A stretch of DNA of 64,000 bases from Ricinus communis. Taxonomy: Eukaryota; Streptophyta; Magnoliopsida; Malpighiales; Euphorbiaceae. The notes under the pieces are model-generated. The model had not been told where the DNA came from, ran no database searches, and saw nothing but the letters and a program-made list of their open reading frames with translations. The stretch's first letter is position 1; each line of letters opens with the position of its first letter. The position numbers and the translations under genes were made by a program. This document shows positions 1 to 11,855 of the stretch, piece by piece. The stretch covers positions 26,287,001 through 26,351,000 of the forward strand of contig NC_063263.1 of assembly GCF_019578655.1 (NCBI RefSeq), written 5' to 3'.

Positions 1-220
1 AATTACTGACCACTACATCATATTGCAGAACAACTTAACAGAATTCCATGAAGAACTAGAAGTGCTTTTTATTCAAAGGAAATGAACCAAAGGTTCGCAA
101 AAGCTGTTTAAGTGATACAAAGAGAACTCTTTCCAAGAAAAGTACAAGCACCCCTCTCAACTCCAGTGTATTAATTAGAGCATTTATTATAGACACAGTA
201 ATTAGCCTCATAAGACTTAC

Positions 221-3200
221 AGGAATATGAAGTGTCGGAGCACCACCAAAGTAGGAAGAGAAAAGCTCAGCATTTAAAGTTGCACTCATCAGAATCAACC
301 TCAGCTCCGGTCGATGAGGAAGGAGATCTCTCAGGACAATAAGTAGGAAATCTAGCAATTAACAATAAATTCAGAATATGAATCTAAAATGACATAGAAC
401 TCACCAGTAAGGGTCCATAAGAACTTACCAATAAGGGTCCATTATTTCATGATATGTTAAACTTCTAAAATTTAAAGTCTTGAAACTTTCAAATCTTAAG
501 CTTTACATTTCCCAGAATTTAAAGATTTTTATTCTTGCTGTTTGAGAATTTAACCGCTCATTTTAATAAATTTGAAATTTTATTGTCCATTTAAGGTCAT
601 TGTCTTTTATTTTTGAATAACTTTGTTATTGAAAACTAATTCTCATCCTAGATAGCATCAAGAAGACCAGAATTTTATACAAGTCTTATGACTTTTAACT
701 CCAATATTTCCTAGCAAAAGGATAGACGTCAGTATCTCAAATGAATCCCACTTTACCTTCATTCATTCCACGTTCGTGAATCTCATCAACAATAACATGA
801 GTAACACCATTCAAATTCCTGTCAACAAGTAATCTCCGCAATAATATACCGGTAGTACAAAACAGAAGGCGAGTGTCTCTCCCTTTAATTCCCTCTAGGC
901 GAACTTTATATCCAACCTTTTTATAAAGAATGAAACAACGGAATTAGAATAACTGACAAGCTCTTATTTTTGGAGAAAGAGTCATCACATAGAAGGTATA
1001 AACTAACTGATTCTCCCAGTTTCTCCCCTCGTTCTGCAGCAACTCTTTCAGAAACAGCCATTGCAGATATTCTTCGGGGCTGAGTACATATGATACTACA
1101 GGCACCTCCACGGGCAGCTTCAATCTCAGATTCTAGAATGTATTGCGGGAGTTGTGTGGTTTTACCACAACCAGTTTCGCCTGAGACAACAACCACCTGA
1201 AACACATAGCGATTTTTTATACGTAATTCCATTCATAGATATAATCAATTACATTCATAATAATAACGAGTAGCTCACTTTTATATTCATCACAAGTATA
1301 ATCTATACCAACTCACCCTGCGAAGGACCAGACTAGCAGTATGGCAGGATACATGTCTACCCATCAAACAGTATGAAGCTATTAACTAACTCAAAATACC
1401 CTGAGGACAAGTAGGCTCCAAAAATTTCCCTGCTTCCGTTTCATAGACTTTTTTATAATGCTTTCAGAGGCATTATCACGGAAAATTACGAGCATGAATG
1501 TCAAAGCAAGTATGATAACTAATAAGTTAGCGTAGAACATTACTCCTATTCTGCATAGGAACCTGGCTCACCACTCTGCTTCCCTAGCCGCTGCCAGTCT
1601 GCCACTGTCTCCATACCCCAAATTGACTTATGGTGGGGGCACATCAGGATCTAGATTGGGTTGTTTCCTAATGAGAATGGACTCGGATATTTGAAACCTT
1701 CAAGGAAGATCGGAAGAATGAAGAAGGGTCTGTGATTGGTTTCTTTTATGAGTAGAAAGAGAGAGCATGAATTTGGTGCCAAGGAAGTATGGAAACAGCA
1801 AAGACAGAAGAAAGACAGATTCGCTTTAAGAGAGACTAATCATTTAGTTTGCATAATCATTTTTCTTGTCTTAAATATAGCAGCAGTTATTTTTACTATT
1901 AGTAGCCAATCAAATACTGCACAATCCTTTCAATTACCAATGCTAACTACTGATAAAAAAAGATGCAGATATTGTAATAAGAATCTATTGCATTCAGAAA
2001 ATTTTGGGTTGACAAATTAAACATTTTGATTTTTGAGCTCTGTCGAGACCAGACCCAACAATTAAATTCTTCCACTAATTATTACTTGAATTTTATACGC
2101 CTTATGAATTATGGTACAATAGCAACCAAGGAAAAGAGAAAAGTATCTACTTTTTTCCATCATCACAAAGGGGAATTGTCAAGGGTCTTTAAAGACCCAC
2201 TATTGCAATTGCTTTTGGAAATAAAAATCCTCACTTATGTTCTCACATGCCTTTATAATGCTTTCAGAATAGAGCACCTAAAATATTAAGGATCAGTTTC
2301 AGCAGAACATCTATGGTGTGTTTGGAACATCTAAAAATGCAGGAGTTCAATTCATTAATTCTATTTAGCCATTTTTGTATTTGGAAAGTCTAGTAGCTAG
2401 AATTCGATTCTTTCCCAAAAAAAAAAAGAAAAACAGAAAGTCATTTCCAAAGAAATGAAATCATGCAAAGAAGTATGAACTTATGAGAATTGAATTCAGT
2501 TGGAATCTTGCACATGATTTATTCCAAACAATGCCTAAAGAACTTTAGCAAATAGGTGCAAGAAAGTATTTAGATAATTCTTATTATCCCAAGAAATAAT
2601 TTTATAAAGAGGCAATTCCTAACAATTTCAAGCCATGAAGCCAAGGAAAATCACAAAAATGAACATCACCTGATTTTCAGAAATGGCTTTCAGCAGTGCA
2701 TCCCTTTCTTTATATGCAGGAAGACTTTGGCGAAATTCAGCCATCTTTTGGCCCTCAGGAGTTTCCTACAGAAAACTTTTATTTAGTATAATGATATTAA
2801 GCTGTTATGAAGCTGTTATGATAAATGGGACATAAAAGCTACGATAGAGAATAAACATACACAATAAAAACCTCCAGAGTGAATTATTGACTGATAATTA
2901 CATGTAACAAGTAGGCATATCATACAACTCATAATTGTAAATAACAGCATGGGGCTCTGACCGCGTCCCTGTTGAAGAATGAGCCGGCGACTCATAGTCA
3001 ATGGCTTGGTTAAGGGTTTTTAAAAATACTATGTTAACACCGAATGTTAGACATATAGACACTGAGGATAATCTATGGTCAAGAGATTTCCACACAACTT
3101 GTCAGGTTGAAATATACCTGCCATTCTTGCTGCTTAGTTTGCAGCTGCAAACTTTTCCTCCTTAGAATTCTCTCCATGACAACATTGTTCTTTATCATTG

Positions 3201-4949
3201 GATCTGGCTGCTCATAGACCCCTTCAGTATTAGCCATACTTTTCCCATTGCTTGATTTTGGCAAGAAATTAACAGAGAAATTTTCCCTGTTCGTGGACTT
3301 TTTGGAAAGGTAAGCATTGAGATGGGCATCTACTTCTCTTTGCAGTCCAAAAGGCAAGGTCACCTGCAGGTTTTAAAGAGCATAAGTTATCAGTGCGCAA
3401 AATGACACATTACTATCCTCTAGGGTTATGGACAAGGATTATATGGTCTCAAGACCTATATTTGCCCACCTCTGTTCAATCAACTGGGAAGTATTTGCAG
3501 CAACTTTTTCATAAAAATGCTCAAACAAAAGTAACAGTTTCCTATGTTCAAACATAAACTACACTATGAGAAAGAGAATAGGGAATACAAACAATAGATA
3601 AGGGAAAATACCTCTCTCTGAGGACGCTTGTCATCCAGATCCGGTCTGTAATTTGGCTGAGGGATTTTACTGAAGACAACAACTCTTGAATACTGACGAC
3701 TGCAAAATATATTGTATTCCAAATCTTCACATGATAACTACAACAACCTTCAAACATGTTCCCCAAAAGAAATTTAACAAAAAATGCAAATGATTACAAG
3801 TAACAAAACATTAAAAGAAAATTAGAATACCTATGCAAACCCATTCGGCTTGCCAATTCTGAAAGATGCCCAAAATCACGCCTGTCCTTTTTCTCCCTTG
3901 AGACAATTTCTTGCCCATCTTTGTTGCGAAGTAGCATGGTAAACTTCCATCTCCAATCTTCAATGTTATCAAGGGTGGAACCACTCTGACAAACCAATCA
4001 AAGCAAAAGCGCAGAAGCATCCATGAGTGTTCTATATCTTTCAGGTACAAAAATGTTTACAACAGAATACCACAGTATGATTGGCACAGAACTAGCATCC
4101 TCAATCACAGTGTACTGTCACTATCAGATGGTAAGAATTTTAGGCTAATGCTCTAAGAAAAATGACTTAAATTCTTTCATACTGAGCATAGGAAGAATAA
4201 TCAAGACTTGGTTTTTTTACATTTTACTAAAGCTCTCTCAATCACCTAAAAGTTGGACAAAAATAGCACATCGAGTCATAAGAATTCAGAAATAAACACA
4301 AGAAAATTAGTCATTTTTTTCTCTATCTCAAAGACTAAAACTACAAGTATTGTTCATCATCTACTTCCAAAAGACAACAACTTGTTGACTAGTTTCAAGT
4401 AGTTATTCATTCGAAAAAAAGAATACTTCAGAATTCCTGGTCGACAATTATTTTAAAAGAAACCCCATTATATTAATTCTTTTCACTGAACTAAGCAATG
4501 GAATAACTTATACTCCATAAAAACAGAGAATGGAAGTGTTAAGCACTAATTACAACAATTCAAGAAATTTAAAGAACTTGGTATGCATAAAGACCAACCA
4601 TTGCCTGCTGGGAATATGACCCAACTTCAAGGTCTGAATCATCACTAGTAACGCCCTGGTAGGCAAACCTACTATAATTCAAGTTCTGTAGGCAAAAATA
4701 AGGCAAGGCAACGGTTCTCCAATCCAAAAAACCAAGAGAACCAGAACACCTGACCACTCCCTGATGATGCTTAAAAGATAGGGTTTGGTGATTCATCATA
4801 GTAGAAATTGAAGCTAATGAAAACAAAGAATGCTGCTTTATTAGGGTTTTGTATGGGGTTTTATGGAGATGGAGAGGAAAGGAGGTTCTTAAAGACATGA
4901 TTGTCGATGTTCTAATAGAACCCTGAAAAATTGATGAGTAGCAAGACAT
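221..4949 (-). CDS. DExH-box ATP-dependent RNA helicase, 5' half (partial, 8 exons)
   Basis: Exons read on the minus strand with GT..AG borders: 4949-4599, 3985-3831, 3699-3612, 3363-3118, 2765-2670, 1196-1008, 916-757 and 351-221; a further intron runs off the left end. The joined frame stays open. Motif I is [16 protein letters not shown] in exon 6, motif Ia TQPRRISA, motif II DEIH in exon 7 (the DEAH-type signature), motif III LILMSAT in exon 8. The family uses NTP hydrolysis to unwind RNA or G-quadruplexes; the exon 2-4 text resembles the plant DExH3/DExH5 (DHX36-like) group. The first ~50 residues are rich in Ser, Thr and basic residues with almost no acids, which suggests a mitochondrial or plastid transit peptide. 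The RecA2, HA2 and OB-fold parts would lie left of the window. No break is visible, so it is probably functional. The exact paralogue cannot be set. Confidence 0.93.
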
Positions 4950-5290
4950 GTTGTTATGTCGTTACTTCTTGGTTATGTAATTAGTTTTTTTCTTTTTCCT
5001 TTGATTTCAGGAGTTCTGTTTCAGTTGCCGCAATTAGGGTTTTGGGTCATGTTCAATTGTTGTAGCAGAGCGAAGCAAAGCCGCGAAGGAACATTATGCT
5101 TAGCTAAAGCTAATGAATATATGGCTACTCTTGGTTCGTTGCTACTTAGGACTTTGCTTAAGTTGCGGCTGTTGCATCCTCCAAGTGTTTGTGTTATGGA
5201 ACAGAAACTATATGCGACGGAATGTAGTGGCCTTCGGAAATGGGACAAACTACAAAGCTAAGTTTGCCCTCCAACTTGTCCAAATCAAAT
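4950..5290 (-). promoter_or_regulatory. Upstream region of the helicase gene with a telo-box
   Basis: Lies directly 5' of the helicase start. It has an AAACCCTA telo-box on the minus strand (5042-5035), a motif common near transcription starts of plant genes for RNA and translation functions. A minus-strand 75-codon ORF (5248-5021) ends 72 bases before the helicase ATG and could be an upstream ORF in the leader. No clear TATA box was found. Transcript ends are not known. Confidence 0.4.
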
Positions 5291-5304
5291 AAGGAAGAAT
5301 TGAA

Positions 5305-5650
5305 CTTTTGATAGTAAATAAAAAAGAGAAATAGTAACAAAAAAGAAGAAACTTGAGCCAGGCTAAAATGATCATTTAAATCCTCCTCTTGTGTAATCTA
5401 CGGGGTAGAGTCGTGTTTTGAAAAATTCGAACTTGATCTTAGATAAATGAGCTTGAGCTCGATTCTTCCTTATTTGATAGTAAATAAAAAAGAGAAATAG
5501 TAACAGAAAAGAAGAAACTTGAGCCAGGCTAAAATGATCATTTAAATCCTCTTCTTGTGTAATCTATGAGGTATAAACAGGGGTATAAATGAGTCGAGTC
5601 GTGTTTTGAAGAATTCGAACTTGATGTTAGATAAATGAGCTCGAGCTCGA
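5305..5650. repeat. Direct tandem duplication, unit about 165 bp
   Basis: A segment starting gatagtaaataaaaaagag at about 5310 and running through the gagctcgagctc-type end at about 5460 recurs from about 5475 to 5650 with few changes. The second copy has a ~20-base insertion (taaacaggggtataaatga). The two copies abut. It lies 0.3 kb upstream of the helicase gene and encodes nothing obvious. Confidence 0.8.
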
Positions 5651-5920
5651 GCCGAATTTTGGAAAGCTCAAATTTGAATACGAGAACTTGACTCGAGCTT
5701 GACCTGAAAGTTATTCAAGTCAAGTTCGAACATATTCTAACTTGAATAATAGATCTATTTTTTCAAATAAATTTTGATATATAAACTATTTAATCATTAA
5801 ATATAAATTAATTAAATAATTTTATAATTGTTAGTAAATACATGATTATTAGTATTTATATAAAATTATAATTGTTAATATATACATGATTATTAGTATT
5901 TATATAAAATTATATATTTT

Positions 5921-6424
5921 TAAAGGCTTAATTATAAATTAAATTTCAAACTTTATACTTTTTAATAATTTTATCCAATTATTTTAAAATTTTTAAATAA
6001 ATACTTATTTTTTAATTTATTTTTAAAAATACTTTCCGATAACAATTTTTGAAATTTTACAGTATAAAAGATGATGTAGGAAGTTGATTGTACTTAATAA
6101 CAGAATAATAATTATGAATTACAAAAATAATTTATTCTAGAATTAATAATGTAACCATTAAAAATCTCATGTATGTATATTCTTTCACATATTTTACATC
6201 TAAATGTAATATTTTTTTTATTAACTCGCTAATTTTATGTTATTAAGCAGAATTGACTTGCCATGTCATTTTTCTCAGTATAAAATTTTAAAAATTGTTA
6301 CATAAAAGTATTTTAAAAATGAATTGAAAGTATAGGTATTTATTTTAAAATTTTAAAATAATTAGATAAAATTATTAAAAAATATAAATTTCAAGATTTA
6401 ATTAGTGATTAGACCTATTTTTAA

Positions 6425-6425
<1 letters not shown>
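5921..6425. mobile_element. Fold-back DNA element with long terminal inverted repeats
   Basis: The left arm (about 5921-6085) matches the reverse complement of the right arm (about 6255-6425) over roughly 165 bases with scattered mismatches. The left tip reads aaaggcttaattataaatt and the right tip, reversed, aataggtctaatcactaatt. The central ~170 bases are AT-rich and hold no ORF. This is the form of a non-autonomous TIR (MITE or Mutator-like) element. I could not fix a TSD because the flanks are low-complexity A/T. Confidence 0.75.

Positions 6426-6427
<2 letters not shown>

Positions 6428-6461
<34 letters not shown>
6428..6461. repeat. (TA)n microsatellite
   Basis: An uninterrupted alternating T/A tract next to the right arm of the fold-back element. 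Such tracts are likely to vary in length between individuals. Confidence 0.95.
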
Positions 6462-6463
<2 letters not shown>

Positions 6464-6956
6464 TAATTTCAAAAATAATCATGACTTTTAGCGTTTTTGT
6501 GAATTTAATATGATTTTTTAATTTTGACAATTTCAGTACCAATTTTATAATTTTTACAATTCAAAGCACCGGTTGAAAAATCCGGTGTAATCTTGCTAAT
6601 GTAGGGCCGGAGTTGGCTTAGCTACTTCACACAAACGCCACATTAAGAATCTCACAAGTTCCTTAATTTGCAAACAAAATCACAAACTTTAATTTTTTTT
6701 ATAATTTTATCATGATTTTTAATCTTGGTAAATTGATATTTCAATTTAAATATTTAAAATATAATTCAAGTAAAATAAGTAAATCATAAATTTAATTATA
6801 ATAAAAATAATAGAGTAAAGTTTAAAAAACTATCATGTGGTTTGACGCTTTTACACTTAAAGACAGAGATATTTTTTGTATCAAAGGAATACAATTTTCT
6901 TAGTATTTCTTAAGTACACATTTATATTTTTATTATTTGTTATATAGCTTTATATG
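6462..6956. other. Non-coding AT-rich stretch, no gene seen
   Basis: No ORF with recognisable content. It has phrases typical of old plant TE ends (tgacttttagcgtttttgtg, and caccggttgaaaaatccggtg, an imperfect inverted repeat at about 6566-6588), but no matching second end was found. Confidence 0.4.
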
Positions 6957-7765
6957 TGTTGACCTAAGAATCAATTTATCTATATTTTGATCTTAACACC
7001 CAAATTGAGAGTTGCTAATGAATTGTTTAAGTGTTTATATGATAGCATCTTAAGGGGACAAAAATTGGACAAAAGTGCCTTAAGCTTCTCAAGAGCATTT
7101 TGGAAGTGCCTAAAAAGTGCAAGGGTGCTTTTCAAGTGATTAAAGTTGACAACCATTTACATGAAAAAACCCCCTTAAAGATCTCCAATCTCATGATGAC
7201 ACCAGGCAGTTAGAGTCTCCTGTTTGACAAGTGCGAGGGCGCCCCAAATCAAAGAAAAAACAAAATACTGGCAGAAGATTTTGTAAGCTGAAGCGTGAGG
7301 AAGCTCCTAAACGCGGACGAGACATCCACAAAACGCTTCTAAAGCGCAATGGCAGTTTTTGCAATTAATATTGAGTCAGTTACCATTATAAAAGGATAGC
7401 AATTGTTGTAGAGCCACGTGTCTAGAGTCGTTAGAGATCCAATGACTATATTCAAAAAGTGTGAGAGTGCTTTTTAGACAGAAAGTTATTTTTTACTAAA
7501 TCACCAAGGTTTGCATTAAATGAGTTATGAGACTCTTGAAATGTCTTTAACGGGTTGGTATAAGTATAAATAGTCCTTATAAAGACCCAGACAAAAAGTA
7601 TGTGAAAATATTAGTATCCAAACTCTTGCAAATCTATTTCTCAACTTACCACACTTAATTATTTCTTTGTATAGTGTTTTAAGTTACATTTCTTTATTCA
7701 ACTATACTAAAAAGGATTGTTGTGAGTATAAGAATATAAAAAATTTATAATGCCTCATATAACTT
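6957..7765 (+). mobile_element. Possible solo LTR remnant (SIRE/Maximus-like)
   Basis: Begins tgttgacctaagaatcaatt, close to the usual start of plant SIRE/Maximus-type Copia LTRs, followed by a 'ttttgatcttaacacc' phrase and a TATA-like attataaaaggat at about 7388. Near 7720 it has aaaaaggattgttgtgagt, a phrase seen towards the end of such LTRs. No internal region or TSD was found, and the 3' end is uncertain. Assigned on resemblance only. Confidence 0.35.
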
Positions 7766-7994
7766 TTAAATTTTAATTTTAATAATACTAAGGAGGCACT
7801 TTAGTAAATGAGTATTTTCAGTGCTACGATGAGCATTTAAATAAACAAGCAAAATTTTATTAAGTTAAATCTAACATGTATAGTTATTCTTAAATATAAA
7901 GAGGAATTAAATTATATCATTTATTGTCTATTTGAATGGTAATCATAATTTTAACATGTTTAAAACTAATTTAAATTAATTAATTAAGTGTTGT

Positions 7995-8033
7995 GTATAA
8001 GTATATATATGTGTGTGTGCATGTGTGTGTTTA
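7995..8033. repeat. (TG)n-rich microsatellite
   Basis: Short alternating TG/TA tract (tatatatgtgtgtgtgcatg...). It lies just left of the chromovirus LTR fragment. Confidence 0.8.
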
Positions 8034-8059
8034 TGTAAAAAATTAAATAAATGGTTAGT

Positions 8060-8800
8060 GGGGCTACTATAGCAAGTCCAAAAGGGAGGAGGGAACTTGA
8101 AAGGGAATTTTTCTCAAAAGAGGAAAACACCCAGCTCTACCCCCCTCCTTCTTCCTCCCCTTTCCGGCTGCTCAAACTCTCCCTCCCTTCTCTTCCATGT
8201 CTGCTGCACACACCACCACCAGCCAACCCCAAAATGCCTCCCTCTCCTCCTCCTTCCACCGGCGACCACTTCCCTCAAATTCTTTCATCGGAAAAGCGAC
8301 GGCTTGGAGAAAGAAAGCACCCAAACCGGCTACCACCTTCTTAAACCACTGTTTATTGTAGTCTTTTAGGAAAGCCAACATTGAAAACGGACTCTCCATC
8401 ATCAAAAACCTTAAGAGCAGCCTTCTCTCTATTTTGCTATCCCTTATAGCCGTGTCTAAGTTTTGTCGGAGCTGAAGCTGTCTGGTCTCAATCTGGTGGT
8501 TTCCAATGAGATTCTAACAGAGATATTTACATATTTAGGTTCCACGAGTCTCAAGCTTTGTGTAGGGCATCTTTGAATTCAGATTCTAACACCTTTGGCT
8601 ATATTGCCTTTTAGACGCTTATGTTTTTGGGAAGCGCGAAATTTTTGAATTTCGAGTCCGTATAATTTATTTGGACCTGAAATATTATTTAAAAATTATT
8701 AAAAAATTTTTAGTTCATCAATTATTTATTATAAATAAATAAATGAATAAATAATTTAATTTAATTAATTAGTAGCTTGATTATAGAAATATTATGGATG
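8060..8800 (+). mobile_element. Truncated chromovirus-type LTR fragment
   Basis: The stretch 8460-8700 follows, in the same order, the reverse complement of the LTRs of element G: a block ending in 'ctcaagctttgtgtaggg', a 'gaattcagattctaacacc' block, then 'agacgc...tttcg.gtccgtataatttatttgga'. It therefore derives from a related LTR in plus orientation. The C-rich segment 8130-8340 corresponds to the pyrimidine-rich part of that LTR and gives a spurious Pro-rich ORF. It ends abruptly at 8800, where the Tat element starts, so the Tat element probably inserted into it. Confidence 0.6.
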
Positions 8801-11037
8801 TGGGCGACGGTTTCGAGCTCGCACCTAAGTGTATTTAACGATTACGGCACTATAAAGCTTTTCAACCTAATGGGGGACACGCTAATTAGTCATTGAGACT
8901 AACGCAGAGATGAGAGTCGCCACCCGAGTAATTCACCGAGAGACTTTTACTAATGAGTTACGTTTCTCAAATTCCATAAGGAAGCTTACTCTATAAATCC
9001 AGAGATGGACCCGGAAGTCAACTTTTCTATTTGTGTATCTTAGTCTCTAATTTTGTTATTTGACAAATCATATTCCCTATAGATACAACAGTTTATATAC
9101 AAGCATACCAAATAACACATTTTGTTTACCTAGGTCTAGTCTATTTTTATTAAGCTCAGCCCACATTAAAGTTATTAATCTAGCTTGCCAATTAATTATG
9201 TACAAGTCTTTTGTAATCTAACCCAATTACAAGTTGTATTTCATCAAGCTTTTAATCCTAGATGGGCTACTTATTATGATAAGGCCTATTCATGTGAAGA
9301 TAATTCAAATATGGCCCAATCCTAACTAAAATATGGTGAAGTCCACTAAATCTATTTTGATTTTAGAACTTAAACCCGATTAATATTGATTAGCCTAATA
9401 GACTATATTTTTTTTATTTTGGGTCCAATTTTAATCTAAAGTCTATATATCCATTTTTTAGTTAAGCAGTCATGTTACAATTAATTTAATATACATAAAA
9501 TCATGAAATAAATAAAATAAAGTACATAAAAGGTAAATCTAACTATTATAACTCAGCCTACAACTAAAATTATAAAGAAAAGCTATAAAACCTAGCTACA
9601 GTACACAAAATCAACAAAAGTACATCATAAACTCATAAAACACCAAAATTAGGGCAAAGCCGATCTGCTATAGGCATAGAGCTAATCGACTCTGGGGCCA
9701 TTCAGGCTATTTCTACGATTTAACATGCACAAAAAGGTAAAAAAATGATTAGAATACAAAGGGAATAAAATAAAAATAAAATAAAATAATAAATAGTACT
9801 AGATTGAGCTAGAAACCCTAAACGTTATAAAAACCATAAAAAATATGAAAACACAATGAACAAAAATGGTAGATTAACCATATAATCCTAATACACTAAT
9901 TTGATTAGAAAATCATAGCGAAAAGAGAGATCTAATCATATAATTCTATGAATGTAATTAATCTAATTCAAAACCCTAATGCTTGCATATTATCATATTT
10001 AAAACCCCAATGTTCTTATTATCAGATTCAAAAACCCAATGAATGAGTAACATGCAAATTCATAGGAAACCCTAATCTAATAACATCAATCATAAAAACA
10101 AGACAAAAAATTAACCCTAATCATATTTCTAAGAAAAAGCATAAAGAACAAGAAGACTAGTTTAGAGTGATGTTGCTGATGATAGATGAATATTGGAGAA
10201 CCCTCAGGTTATCACCGTAGTTGATTGTTCTGCGAGTCTCAAAGATGAAAAACGGTTGAGTCGAAGATTGGTTGGGATTCCAGTGCTGAATGAGGTATTG
10301 GAAAAACTTCTATTATCTTCAAAAGAGTTTCCAAAATCTTAATTCTTTCTTAGTGACCCACTTACAAAACACCTTTCTCCTTAGTAAAGAATGTAAGTTT
10401 TTTCTTTTTAATTCACAGTATTCTAATCAATATTAGCTTTTATTGTTGTTCTCTCTCGGTTTTTTCCTCCTCCTTCTTTTCTTTTAACTATAGGCATCAC
10501 TTTCTATTTATAGAGGTAGGATTTCAAAGAAAATCCTAGAGAAACAAATAAACTTTAACTTCTCAAAAAAGAATCGATAAACATCCAATATTAAATCTTT
10601 AAAATTTAAATATGTATCATTAAAATCCATAATTATTATCAAATACCTGGACGTAAAAGTGTAAAAAAAAAAATTGAAGCGAGAAAATCTAAATCGGTAC
10701 TATGTAGAGCCGGTCGGCTCTACACAGAGTCGATTGGCTCTATGATGAGCTGATCGGCTCTGTGTAGAACCATGACTCTACACATGAAAAGTTTTTAAAA
10801 AAGTTTGCAATTAAGTCTCTGAACTTGCAAAATTCATTGTTTTGACCATCAAACTTTATTTTTCTTAACAATTAACTCCAAATTGATTTGAAGAAGGTAA
10901 TTTTGGTTGGATTAACCTCAATCCTAACCTCGGATTTGCTCGTCCTTCATCTCATGAGACCCGATAAGGCAATAACTTTCATCATAGGATTTTTTGTAAT
11001 TCCTACAATATCTAAATTTGAAAAATAGGTGATAACA
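8801..11037 (-). repeat. 3' LTR of the Tat element
   Basis: Starts TGGGCGACGG at 8801, matching TGGGCGGCGG at 34108 in the other LTR. Similarity to the scattered parts of the 5' LTR can be followed to about 10755, where that copy is cut by element F. The inner end is not fixed: CA ends at 11007 and 11037 both fit, and the latter abuts GAGGATAAC on the minus strand, a possible polypurine tract. The left flank is GGATG, but the partner TSD is outside the window. Confidence 0.75.
10505..10513 (-). promoter_or_regulatory. TATA box of the Tat element 3' LTR
   Basis: On the minus strand the sequence reads CTCTATAAATAGA, a strong plant TATA box, in the element's transcription direction. The same motif occurs at the aligned site of the other LTR (57977-57985). 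Confidence 0.65.
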
Positions 11038-11199
11038 GTTATCCTCGATTTATCGAAATTTATAAGCATGCAATGCATCTAAATAAATTGAGACAAATCA
11101 TAAATATCAAAGATATGTCAAAAGGATATCTCTCGTGAGCTATAGAAGCCACGCCTCATAAGCTTGAACTTTGATTGCTGATTTGACGTGGGTGCTCGC

Positions 11200-11400
11200 T
11201 TGAATTCTTTTAGGACTCCGCTTGCTTAGGTTGAGGGCTTCGCCTACTTATGGGGCTTCGCCTGCTCATGGGGGCTTCATCTGCTTAGGTTGGAGACTTT
11301 ACCTGCTATTTGGAAACCATGTCTATTGATTTTGGAACCACGCCTGTTGATTTGGAAACAACGCCAGTTGATTTAGGAACCACGCGCCGTTGATTTCATG
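11200..11400. repeat. Short tandem repeats next to the Tat 3' LTR
   Basis: Two repeat types follow each other: a 'ggggcttcgcctgcttatg' type of about 25 bases (11225-11310) and a 'ggaaccacgcctgttgattt' type of about 22 bases (11320-11395), each in about three or four diverged copies. Tandem repeats between pol and the 3' LTR are known from Tat-lineage elements. Confidence 0.7.
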
Positions 11401-11855
11401 ATTGTAGAGACTCCACTCTAGCTATTTTTCTAATTCAAGAAGTACTTTACTACTTCGAGTTAATTTGGTAATTTCCACTTTCGAGAACTTTTAATTAGAA
11501 ATTCCCGCCTTATGGTGTAATTTGATTTTTTTTCTAGAAGTTATAGTGGTAATTGGCCTGCATATGGACTAAAGTGTAATTTGATGAGTCAAGGACCAAA
11601 CTTGTAATTTTTAGGAAACTTTGCTTCAAGACGGCAACTGGCCTTCTATGTGTCTTTTGAGGACTTGCATCAACTTTTTTGGACTAAAAAACAATATTGA
11701 TAGGCCGAGGACCTAAATGATATTTTTCCCTCTTCAAGACATGTATGTATACCTATATCCATCATTCATTCACTTTTCTCTCTCAAAATCCTTTCTCACT
11801 CTTTCTGTGATTTCTCCCTCATTTCTTAACCAAATTTCATAAACTCAGTCCTGAA

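Noticed and set aside
1736..2289. Two consecutive plus-strand ORFs (94 and 87 codons)
   Set aside because: They lie inside intron 5 of the helicase on the opposite strand, have no recognisable domain and ordinary AT-rich composition.
4956..5261. 101-codon plus-strand ORF opposite the helicase 5' end
   Set aside because: Hydrophobic text without family resemblance, overlapping the expected helicase leader and promoter; more likely a chance frame.
8051..8405. Pro/Ser-rich ORFs on both strands
   Set aside because: They coincide with the C/T-rich part of a chromovirus LTR fragment; the same LTR region in element G gives similar chance frames.
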